DNA of 5,157 bases, taken from Bacteroidota bacterium (GTDB lineage: Bacteria > Bacteroidota > Kryptoniia > Kryptoniales > JAKASW01). The stretch's first letter is position 1. Each line of letters starts with the position of its first letter. A program made the position numbers and the translations under genes. Of this stretch, positions 1 through 5,157 are shown one piece after another. Location of the stretch: positions 1 through 5,157 of the forward strand of contig JAJYGB010000568.1 of assembly GCA_021785235.1 (NCBI GenBank). The letters are read 5' to 3'. Under the pieces are notes generated by a model. It did not search any database. It was not told where the DNA came from and saw only the letters and a program-made list of their open reading frames with translations.

Positions 1-116
1 CAATGCCCCTACCGCCCTCTTTCGATGCAGATCGTCCGTTCATCTTCCTTATCAAGGAAAACCACAACAACACCATCATGTTCATGGGAGCCGTAACTCA
101 GCCGAGTGCTGAATAG
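1..116 (+). CDS. Serpin (serine protease inhibitor family I4), C-terminal end only
   Basis: Reading from base 3 gives 37 residues and a TAG stop at 114-116; bases 1-2 end a codon of the form nCA, so the gene enters from the left edge. The peptide starts MPLPPSFDADRPFIFLI and continues with KEN, NNTIMFMGAVTQP. This matches the end of serpins: the P-P pair just after the reactive loop, the D-R-P-F-x-F-x-I strand, and the F-M-G-x-V-x-x-P signature near the C-terminus. From memory, it aligns without gaps with the end of human alpha-1-antitrypsin (MSIPPEVKFNKPFVFL). Family role: suicide inhibition of serine or cysteine proteases by insertion of the cleaved reactive loop into beta-sheet A. Bacterial serpins are sporadic and often exported. 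The body of the protein, any signal peptide and most of the reactive loop are outside the window. The gene is convergent with the thioesterase gene; the 83-base gap (117-199) shows no clear terminator. Confidence 0.88.
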   Translation, partial: MPLPPSFDADRPFIFLIKENHNNTIMFMGAVTQPSAE

Positions 117-199
117 AACACGCCGCGATTCACTGCGCAGCGCCGGTTCCGACGGAAGCGAGATTATCCGGAAAGGTGCAGACTATATCTGTTACGATC

Positions 200-943
200 T
201 CACTCCCATACCACCTTCGCCCTGCATAATTCCACGCTGTCCCTTTCACGGACCACTTCGCAGTACCGGTAATCCGGATCGGCTGCGGAATTTACATATA
301 CTTTGTCGCCCGACTGGGCCTCGGCAAGAAAATTGACATCGAAAGATCTGAGACTCTTTTCTTCGATCACGGACTTCGGAAAGCTGTCGAGAATCCATGC
401 CAGGTATCTCGAGGAATTGACATGATTGTTAACATCGATATCCCTGTACGTGACGACGTGTTCAAAGCCGGTTCTGACCGCTTCGCGTTGCTCGATCTTT
501 TCAAGTTTGATGTCGATCGCATGTTTGTCGAGTTGGACAGGAAAATCGCCGCTCTCCAGATTGATCCTTTGAATGCGCGAAGTCTTTCTGTCTATCACGA
601 GCCACGCCGATGTCGCCGAGACGAGCTTCTCACCGGTCTCTGAAAATACACTAAAATCTCTGAGACCGAAAAGTTTGTCCGTCCCTTTGCTCCAGGTTTC
701 GACCGTAATCTCATCATCCCATTTCGGCAATCCCTGAATGACCGCGAGGAAGCGCGAAAGGACCCAGAGTTGCCCCTCTTCTTTGAGAGAATCGTAACTG
801 AACTTCGAGTTGTTTGCATGTGCCCAGGCGCTGTCGAGAAGAATGGAAAACAGAATATCGGGCCTCGCGATCCCTTTTCGATCGACCTCCCACGAGTGCA
901 GACGGAACTTACGTTGGAGAATTGGGGGTATCGGCTTACTCAT
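200..943 (-). CDS. Acyl-ACP thioesterase (FatA/FatB-like, PF01643 family)
   Basis: This gene encodes 247 residues, ATG at 943 and TGA at 200. The family hydrolyses the thioester of long-chain acyl-ACP to release free fatty acid in the cytoplasm, ending fatty acid elongation. Two hot-dog repeats are visible. The N-terminal one, about residues 10-125, has the helix IARPDILFSILLDSAWAHA and the strand pattern W-x-K-G...RDFSVF...G...TSAWLVIDRKTSRI. The C-terminal one, about 155-247, carries the catalytic D170-x-N172-x-H174 inside YRDIDVNNHVNSSRYLAWILD, very close to the plant FatA/FatB motif. E208 in NFLAEAQSGD aligns with the catalytic Glu of plant FatB; the next residue, Cys in the plant enzyme, is Ala209 here. 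Length suits a bacterial member, without a plastid transit peptide. The start has no good Shine-Dalgarno sequence; the ATG at 964 is in another frame and stops at once. The gene begins 36 bases after the ORF6N stop, so co-transcription is possible. Substrate chain length cannot be read from the sequence. Confidence 0.9.
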   Translation of the reverse strand: MSKPIPPILQRKFRLHSWEVDRKGIARPDILFSILLDSAWAHANNSKFSYDSLKEEGQLWVLSRFLAVIQGLPKWDDEITVETWSKGTDKLFGLRDFSVFSETGEKLVSATSAWLVIDRKTSRIQRINLESGDFPVQLDKHAIDIKLEKIEQREAVRTGFEHVVTYRDIDVNNHVNSSRYLAWILDSFPKSVIEEKSLRSFDVNFLAEAQSGDKVYVNSAADPDYRYCEVVRERDSVELCRAKVVWE

Positions 944-979
944 CGTTGATCGCTCACTGTCATGAATTTTCCGGCAAGT

Positions 980-1528
980 TCAATTCCCCATCCTTCGCCG
1001 ATATCCGCTTCGTTTCTCCCTGACTCTGAAATCGATCGGGTTCTTAGGCTTTCGGGGCGGTTCGAATAACTGGCGAATCGCGTCGAACACAACCTTGAAC
1101 TGTCTGCCGTACTTCTCCTCCAGAGCGTCTATCCTGCGGGCGAGTTCAGGATTTGAAGAGAGAAGTTCACGCAAACGCACATATGTGCGCACGATTTGAA
1201 GACTGGCTTGGATTGCGCGCGGGCTGTTCAGGACATTGGCGAGCATCAAAGCACCGCACTTTGTAAATGCAAAAGGCATATACGGCGAGAATTTCAGACG
1301 CTCAAGGTGGTCGCAATTTGCGACCACCTCTGAAGTCTCTTCGGGTGTCAACTCGAACACGAAATCCGGTGGGAGTCTGTCAGGGTTTCTCCTAACCTGT
1401 TCTTTCAGCCTTTTTGTCGTGACGCCGAACAAGGTGGCCAAACCAGCATCGATCATGACCTTCTTGCCTCGGATGAGGAGAATACTTCTCTCAATTCGCT
1501 CAGTCGGTAGGATTGATTTGCCCGTCAT
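980..1528 (-). CDS. ORF6N-domain protein (phage antirepressor-like, PF10543 family)
   Basis: This gene encodes 182 residues, ATG at 1528 and TGA at 980. Residues about 10-120 follow the ORF6N pattern: RIERSILLIRGKKVMIDAGL, ATLFGVTTKRLKEQVRRN, RLPPDFVFELTPEE, then PFAFTKCGALMLANVLNS and RAIQASLQIVRTYVRLRELL. Residues 125-155 look like a charged helix, possibly coiled coil (LARRIDALEEKYGRQFKVVFDAI), and the tail PKNPIDFRVREKR resembles the short basic tail common in the family. ORF6N was defined on phage proteins and is found in antirepressor-like proteins; a DNA-binding role is generally presumed, and chromosomal copies are widespread with no known job. Length is normal, so this looks intact and not a remnant. 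A weak purine-rich stretch (AAGGCGGG) lies upstream of the ATG. The gene follows the M16 gene across a 141-base gap holding a large palindrome and precedes the thioesterase by 36 bases. No integrase, transposase or phage structural gene is visible, so a recent prophage is not supported. Confidence 0.88.
   Translation of the reverse strand: MTGKSILPTERIERSILLIRGKKVMIDAGLATLFGVTTKRLKEQVRRNPDRLPPDFVFELTPEETSEVVANCDHLERLKFSPYMPFAFTKCGALMLANVLNSPRAIQASLQIVRTYVRLRELLSSNPELARRIDALEEKYGRQFKVVFDAIRQLFEPPRKPKNPIDFRVREKRSGYRRRMGN
1305..1329. repeat. Perfect 25-bp inverted repeat inside the ORF6N gene
   Basis: Two 12-base arms (AGGTGGTCGCAA and its exact reverse complement) flank a single central base, with no mismatch. 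On the minus strand it lies within the ORF6N codons for EVVANCDHL (residues 67-75). A 12-bp perfect arm pair is far longer than expected by chance in a short coding region. It could act as a dyad binding site, form a strong hairpin in the mRNA, or be the trace of a palindromic element absorbed into the reading frame. Which of these is true is not shown here. Confidence 0.9.
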
Positions 1529-1623
1529 TGGTTTCCCGCCTTCGCCCTATTTGTTGCGCACTCGGAACTCTCAAGTATCCAGATTCCTGTTGAATTTATG
1601 CCCCCACAGAACTAGTAGCAAAT

Positions 1624-1657
1624 CAGTTGGCCATCGTTTTAAAACGACGGCCAACTG
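1624..1657 (-). terminator. 34-bp palindrome after the M16 gene; possible terminator or operator
   Basis: Two 17-base halves (from CAGTTGGCC at 1624 to GGCCAACTG ending at 1657) are complementary except for one pair (1633 A with 1648 C). The centre is TTTTAAAA, so a transcript would fold as a stem of about 13 bp with one mismatch and an A/U-rich tip. It sits 12 bases past the M16 stop codon (minus strand), the usual place for a terminator. Neither strand has a U-run directly after the stem (GATTTGCT on the minus strand), so it is not a canonical intrinsic terminator. Alternatives are a transcript 3'-end stabiliser, a dyad operator upstream of the ORF6N gene, or a dispersed REP-like repeat. 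Confidence 0.55.
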
Positions 1658-1669
1658 CCAACCCTCGCG

Positions 1670-4411
1670 CTATTTGGGCGCCGGCCCTTCGGTGACCTCC
1701 ACAAAGTCGCCGGGGCGAATCCACTTTGCGAAAGCGGCTTCGACATCTTTCGCAGTCAGCTTCATATAACGGCGCGCAGCCAATATGGGCTCATCAAGGG
1801 GGAGTCCTTCAACCGCCCTGCCGATGAGTCCGTAGGCGATACTGTTCTCACTTGATTCGGAAAGAGGTATCTCCCGCAGGAGCAGTGCCCTTGCCTGTGT
1901 CAGCTCCTTCTGACTGACTTCGGTCTCCTGCATTTGTTTCAGGTCACGTATGATTATGGTTCGCGCCTTGGACACGTTATCGGGGTCGCAGCCATAGACA
2001 ACGTCATACCGTCCACGGGTCTTGTACACGTCAAGATTGCCGCCGACGTAGTAGACAAGCCCCTTGTTTTCCCTGAGGTCACGGTAGAATCTTGTCGCGT
2101 AGAAAGCACCGCCGAGCACGTGGTTACCCAACTGCAAGGCGTAGTAATCAGGGTTAGATCGCGTGATGCCGAGCTCTTCCGAAAGATAGACAACATCCTG
2201 AACGCGGCTCGCGTCTGGCACTTGCGCCACAGAAGGCTTGTTTAGCGGAACAGCGGCCAGTTCCGTTTGCGGTTTCTGACCTGACGCTTTCCAGTCTTTG
2301 AAGTATGTCCAGATCACTTTCTTCGCGGTCGCCGGATCTATATTCCCTATTCCTACTATCGTTGTCATATCGGGGCGGAAGACTTTTTTGTAATAATCCT
2401 TGACATCCTGCAGCGTAAGCGAGTCGACTGTTGCAGGAGTCGCCTTCCTTAGGACGGGATCGCCTTTCGGAAGGAGAGCCTTGTTCATGGCTCGTCTTGT
2501 AAGGTAATCGGGACTCTCTATCTGACCCGCGACAGTGGCTGCAGTCTGCTGCCTGACGATTTGAAACGCCATTTCAGGAAGCGCCGGATGCAGCTCATTA
2601 TCGGCTAGGAGTTCCACGCCCTTCTTGAAATTCGACTTGAGTATCCGAACCGAGAAGCTCGTGCCTGCGGATTCGTCGGCGCCGATATCGTCCAGAGCCT
2701 TCTGATACTCCACACGGTTAAGGGACGTGGTACCGAAACTGAACAGCTGATCGAGGACACCGGACACCCCATCCTGACCGCGAGGCTGCTCAAGCTGCGG
2801 GTTGTTCTTTACCTGCCCAATGACGGTAACGGTATTGCTGATCGATTCGGGCTGTACAATCAGCCTGATGCCGTTGGGCAACGTGGTGACACTCGGATTC
2901 GTTGTGGGACGAGGGACGGAAGGTTCCCTGATCGCTCTGTTCGCCCATGCGGGAAGCTTAACTGGTGTAGTGTGCGTCGGCGTGAAAGACTCCGCTCCGC
3001 CGAAACCTTTCGAGGTAATAGGCTTGCCAGATGCCTGAGGAGTCAGTATAGCGAATATGGCATGTTCGGGATTGAGATATTCCCTTGCGACACGATTGAC
3101 GTCCTGCACCGTTACCTTTTCCATCATCTTCAGGTCGTCGTTGGGAGAATTACGATGCTCGATGGCCACGGCATCTGACCAGGCCTGGGCAAGTCCGGAA
3201 ATCGAATTCTTCTGGAATTCGGCTTCAGAAATTTCGTGCCGCTTGGCGGCATCTACAAGATTCGCCGGAACTCCACTCCTAAGCTCCTCGGCGAGCGTGT
3301 CGTTTATCTCGGTCATCAGCTTCGCGGAATCATATCCTTTAGGGAAAGCCGCGAGCGCAAAACCAAGTCCCGACTTTGTCAGCGGAGCGTATTCAAAACC
3401 GGCATAGAGGGCTTTTCCTTGCGGCACAAGGGAATACAGGCTTCCTCTCTGGCTGCTGAGAACATCGGAAAGTATCTCAGCTGCCGCGTAGTCCGGGCTG
3501 TTTGTTCCTGGCATTCTGTAAGAGATGACGGCGAGACCATACGGAAGATCTGTTTGCAGATGCATGGTGTCGGTTTTAACCGGATTAAGAACGAAATCCG
3601 GTCTCTTCGGAAGGGAACGAGAAGGAATTGGCCCAAAGAGTTTCTTCACTTCCGCGAGCGCTTTCTCAGGGACAACATCTCCTACGATTATGAGGATAGC
3701 GTTGTTCGGAGCGTACCAAGTATTGTGAAAATCATGGAGCATGGTTCCGCTCGTCTTGTTGAAGGAAGGGCGTGTGCCGAGCGCGTCGTGAGCGTACGGC
3801 GTTCCTTTGAACATGGCGGATAGAAGTTTCGTGTAGAACACGTACTCCGGATTGGAAAGATCCGAGGCCACTTCCTGCTCGATCGCTCCCCGCTCTTTGT
3901 CCCACAGGCTGTCGGTGCACAAAACGCTTCTCATCCTAATCGATTCGATGTGGAGCGCCACGTCAAGGTCTTCGGCCGGAATGGTAAAGAAGAACTGAGT
4001 GACCATCTGCTGCGTGTCAGCGTCGAAGTCGCCGCCCATCGCCGCAGTCACATCCGCGAGCTGGTTTGCGGAGAGGCCCGGGCTTCCGCGGAACATCATA
4101 TGTTCCATGGCGTGTGCCGTTCCGGGGAATCCCGCGGGGGCTTCGTCAGAACCGACCAGGTAATTTATCTCCGTGGTCACGACGGGAGCGAGAGTGTTTC
4201 TTACGACTATCACCCGGAGCCCATTCTCTAAAGTGGATCGCAATACGGTTTCATGGCTCGCCGACTCTTTCACAGCCGCGCGAGCGCCAGGCACCGGCAA
4301 TAAGGCAGTCAGCAACATCAATAGAACTGACACTGCAAAAATCTCGCGAAGACGGAATTGCCTTTCGGGATTCAAGGCATAACCTCCACTGGATCGGGGA
4401 ATCCGGTGCAT
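1670..4411 (-). CDS. Secreted two-lobe M16 (insulinase/pitrilysin family) zinc metallopeptidase
   Basis: This gene encodes 913 residues, ATG at 4411 and TAG at 1670. M16 peptidases enclose and cleave small unfolded proteins and peptides. Residues 1-45 form a probable signal peptide: a long polar, basic n-region (to about 23), a hydrophobic core (IFAVSVLLMLLTALL), and an A-R-A/A cleavage site near 45/46. This suggests the periplasm or outside. The N-terminal lobe (about 55-470) starts with TLENGLRVIVV and has the inverted zinc motif H100-A-M-E103-H104, with the distal ligand probably E180 in AIEQEV, 76 residues on; this site should be active. The C-terminal lobe (about 505-905) starts with TLPNGIRLIVQPE. 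Its zinc motif is replaced by GVLDQ (551-555), so it is catalytically silent, but it keeps the Arg/Tyr substrate-binding pair in LRENKGLVYY (779-788). This is the usual active-inactive arrangement of fused M16 proteins. The reading frame is open upstream to an ATG at 4603, but the strong AGGAGG before 4411 and the signal peptide that follows support the shorter protein. Its substrate is unknown. Confidence 0.92.
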   Translation of the reverse strand: MHRIPRSSGGYALNPERQFRLREIFAVSVLLMLLTALLPVPGARAAVKESASHETVLRSTLENGLRVIVVRNTLAPVVTTEINYLVGSDEAPAGFPGTAHAMEHMMFRGSPGLSANQLADVTAAMGGDFDADTQQMVTQFFFTIPAEDLDVALHIESIRMRSVLCTDSLWDKERGAIEQEVASDLSNPEYVFYTKLLSAMFKGTPYAHDALGTRPSFNKTSGTMLHDFHNTWYAPNNAILIIVGDVVPEKALAEVKKLFGPIPSRSLPKRPDFVLNPVKTDTMHLQTDLPYGLAVISYRMPGTNSPDYAAAEILSDVLSSQRGSLYSLVPQGKALYAGFEYAPLTKSGLGFALAAFPKGYDSAKLMTEINDTLAEELRSGVPANLVDAAKRHEISEAEFQKNSISGLAQAWSDAVAIEHRNSPNDDLKMMEKVTVQDVNRVAREYLNPEHAIFAILTPQASGKPITSKGFGGAESFTPTHTTPVKLPAWANRAIREPSVPRPTTNPSVTTLPNGIRLIVQPESISNTVTVIGQVKNNPQLEQPRGQDGVSGVLDQLFSFGTTSLNRVEYQKALDDIGADESAGTSFSVRILKSNFKKGVELLADNELHPALPEMAFQIVRQQTAATVAGQIESPDYLTRRAMNKALLPKGDPVLRKATPATVDSLTLQDVKDYYKKVFRPDMTTIVGIGNIDPATAKKVIWTYFKDWKASGQKPQTELAAVPLNKPSVAQVPDASRVQDVVYLSEELGITRSNPDYYALQLGNHVLGGAFYATRFYRDLRENKGLVYYVGGNLDVYKTRGRYDVVYGCDPDNVSKARTIIIRDLKQMQETEVSQKELTQARALLLREIPLSESSENSIAYGLIGRAVEGLPLDEPILAARRYMKLTAKDVEAAFAKWIRPGDFVEVTEGPAPK

Positions 4412-4415
4412 TTCT

Positions 4416-4421
4416 CCTCCT
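4416..4421 (-). promoter_or_regulatory. Shine-Dalgarno sequence setting the M16 start
   Basis: The minus strand reads AGGAGGAGAA directly before the ATG at 4411: a complete AGGAGG core with 4 bases to the start codon, slightly short but strong. None of the upstream in-frame ATGs (4603, 4528, 4498) has a comparable site and a signal peptide right after it, so this site decides the start. Confidence 0.85.
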
Positions 4422-4479
4422 GGGTTTTGTTTCAAATGTTCTTCCTCAACCACAAAGAGACTTCGTCTAAGTGAAGCTC

Positions 4480-4502
4480 CATTATGGTACAATGTCATAA
4501 TG
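4480..4502. promoter_or_regulatory. Small dyad upstream of the M16 gene, possible operator
   Basis: CATTATG (4480-4486) and CATAATG (4496-4502) are exact 7-base inverted arms with a 9-base spacer that begins with GTAC. The left arm, read on the minus strand, is the -10-like CATAAT about 70 bases before the M16 start. The size and spacing fit a dimeric repressor or activator site, but a 7-base arm can arise by chance and no regulator is identified. Confidence 0.3.
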
Positions 4503-4743
4503 ATGAACTGTTTTGCCAAATGGCCCATCCGCCGGAATAGCGAGATGGTAGAATTTCGCGTCAGCGGAATTACTAACGGAAAGAATTGTGCTTTCAATCT
4601 CATGCAAACTTAAAAAATCCTACAAGTTCAAACCCCACCTCGGTAAATCGGGGAAAGTTTCATTGAAATATTTTAACGATCCCGTCGTTTAATTCATAAC
4701 AACGTGCGGAGCGGGCGGATCCGAAAGATCAGGCGGGAGTTGG

Positions 4744-4771
4744 AAAAAGGCCGGACTCTCGTCCGGCCTTT
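4744..4771 (-). terminator. Intrinsic terminator of the helicase gene
   Basis: On the minus strand an 11-bp perfect, GC-rich stem (AAAGGCCGGAC with GTCCGGCCTTT) closes a GAGA tetraloop and runs into a TTTTT tract. It begins 6 bases past the helicase stop codon, so it ends that transcript and separates the helicase from the M16 gene. Confidence 0.95.
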
Positions 4772-4777
4772 AAGAGA

Positions 4778-5157
4778 CTACTGACCCTGGTTCGGCCTTC
4801 TTTCCTGATGCCCTCCGCCATGGCCGTGCGAGCCATGACCTCCGTTTCTCGGATATCTTCGCCTCTGGCGTGACTTCTGAGGAAGAGGAAACTTAGGTTC
4901 AGGAAGTGGCGTGAGAAGATCGTCTTCCGGATAGGTCGAAGGGATATCTTCACCGAGATATTCCTTTATCGCGGGAAGAGAATACGCATCTGTCTCGGTC
5001 GCGAAACTTATCGACGTCCCCTCCGCCCCAGCTCTGCCCGTCCTACCTATTCTGTGGACGTAATCTTCAGGGTTCTCCGGAAGAGTGAAGTTGACCACGT
5101 GACTTATCCCTTCAACGTGAAGACCTCGCGCGGCCACGTCGGTTGCTACGAGCACAT
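4778..5157 (-). CDS. DEAD-box ATP-dependent RNA helicase, RhlB-like, C-terminal end
   Basis: The frame is open to the right edge and stops with TAG at 4778; 126 codons are present and the 5' part (both the DEAD and Q motifs) is missing. The first visible codon (GTG at 5155) is internal, not a start. The peptide opens with helicase motif V ([14 protein letters not shown]), followed by the strand [28 protein letters not shown], which contains motif VI (HRIGRTGR, residues 34-41, contacts ATP). After the RecA-like domain comes [14 protein letters not shown] and a P-rich LPEPKFPLP stretch that, from memory, align with the end of E. coli RhlB (NLPAIETYIGHSIP, LPKPLRL). The last 30 residues are basic, then Gly/His-rich ([23 protein letters not shown]), a typical disordered RNA-binding tail. 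The family unwinds short RNA duplexes in ribosome assembly or RNA decay. RhlB is the closest match I can recall; other DEAD-box subfamilies remain possible without the N-terminal half. Confidence 0.93.
   Translation of the reverse strand, partial: VLVATDVAARGLHVEGISHVVNFTLPENPEDYVHRIGRTGRAGAEGTSISFATETDAYSLPAIKEYLGEDIPSTYPEDDLLTPLPEPKFPLPQKSRQRRRYPRNGGHGSHGHGGGHQERRPNQGQ

Larger units (their letters stand above)
4412..4743. other. Intergenic region between the helicase terminator and the M16 gene
   Basis: These 332 bases hold no convincing gene, although the M16 frame stays open as far as 4603. The part 4604-4700 is AT-rich, with TTAAAAAATCC at 4610-4620 and ATATTTTAA at 4667-4675. It must contain the M16 promoter, because an intrinsic terminator lies just upstream. 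I could not find a well-spaced -35/-10 pair for a standard sigma-70 promoter; CATAAT (minus strand, 4486-4481) is the best -10-like hexamer but lacks a matching -35. A T-loop-like string (GTTCAAACCCC) at 4626-4636 has no matching tRNA arms and is not a tRNA. Confidence 0.6.

Noticed and set aside
117..199. Possible shared terminator between the convergent serpin and thioesterase genes
   Set aside because: Only very short inverted matches (CTGCGCAG, TTCCG/CGGAA) are present, with no stable stem or T-tract.
106..336. Plus-strand ORF of 76 codons beginning inside the serpin end
   Set aside because: It starts out of frame within the serpin and runs antisense into the thioesterase; the true plus-strand gene here is the serpin frame ending at 116.
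1236..1769. Plus-strand ORF of 177 codons across the ORF6N gene, palindrome and M16 end
   Set aside because: It is antisense to two well-supported genes, reads through the intergenic palindrome, and its translation shows no recognisable domain.
3236..3823. Plus-strand ORF of 195 codons opposite the M16 gene
   Set aside because: It is wholly antisense to a conserved peptidase and its peptide resembles no family; the length comes from codon bias on the other strand.
1670..4411. Serpin and peptidase as an inhibitor-protease pair
   Set aside because: Serpins inhibit serine and some cysteine proteases by a covalent mechanism, whereas M16 enzymes are zinc peptidases; the two genes are also separated and on opposite strands.
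4066..4470. Plus-strand ORF of 134 codons opposite the M16 start
   Set aside because: It is antisense to the active-site and signal-peptide coding region, with no plausible domain and no ribosome binding site that I could see.
4626..4636. GTTCAAACCCC string resembling a tRNA T-loop
   Set aside because: No matching T-stem, anticodon arm or acceptor stem could be placed on either strand.
4636..4654. Short hairpin CCTCG-GTAAAT-CGGGG region
   Set aside because: The stem is only 5 bp with a wobble pair and is not followed by a T-run; too weak to call a terminator or riboswitch.

Overview
The window holds parts or all of five protein genes from what looks like a Gram-negative bacterium of moderate GC content, with compact, mostly co-directional genes. 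Four genes lie on the minus strand and one gene end lies on the plus strand. The organism cannot be named from the sequence. A bacterial serpin, a plant-type acyl-ACP thioesterase, an ORF6N protein and a secreted two-lobe M16 peptidase together would fit an uncultured environmental lineage, possibly of the Bacteroidota/FCB or a similar group. That placement is inference.

Layout, left to right: (1) Bases 1-116 (+) are the last 37 codons of a serpin. The ORF is short and easy to miss, but it carries the conserved serpin C-terminal signature. (2) Bases 200-943 (-) are a complete acyl-ACP thioesterase with both hot-dog halves and the D-x-N-x-H catalytic motif, convergent with the serpin. (3) Bases 980-1528 (-) are a complete ORF6N-domain protein (phage antirepressor-like DNA-binding family). 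Its coding sequence contains a perfect 25-bp inverted repeat. (4) Bases 1624-1657 are a 34-bp near-perfect palindrome between the M16 gene and the ORF6N gene. (5) Bases 1670-4411 (-) are a large secreted M16 zinc peptidase, with an active N-terminal lobe (HxxEH) and a C-terminal lobe that has lost the zinc ligands. A strong Shine-Dalgarno sequence sets its start 64 codons inside the longest ORF. (6) Bases 4412-4743 are a non-coding upstream region with a small dyad. (7) Bases 4744-4771 are a textbook intrinsic terminator for the next gene. (8) Bases 4778-5157 (-) are the C-terminal end of an RhlB-like DEAD-box RNA helicase that runs off the right edge.

On the minus strand the reading order is helicase, terminator, M16 peptidase, palindrome, ORF6N, thioesterase. 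The helicase is transcriptionally separate. ORF6N and the thioesterase are 36 bases apart and may be co-transcribed. The genes do not form an obvious pathway: the peptidase and serpin concern extracytoplasmic proteolysis, the thioesterase lipid supply, the helicase RNA turnover. I see no clear new multi-gene system. The best leads are the palindrome inside the ORF6N coding sequence, the intergenic palindrome beside it, and the predicted Met-Pro scissile position of the serpin.
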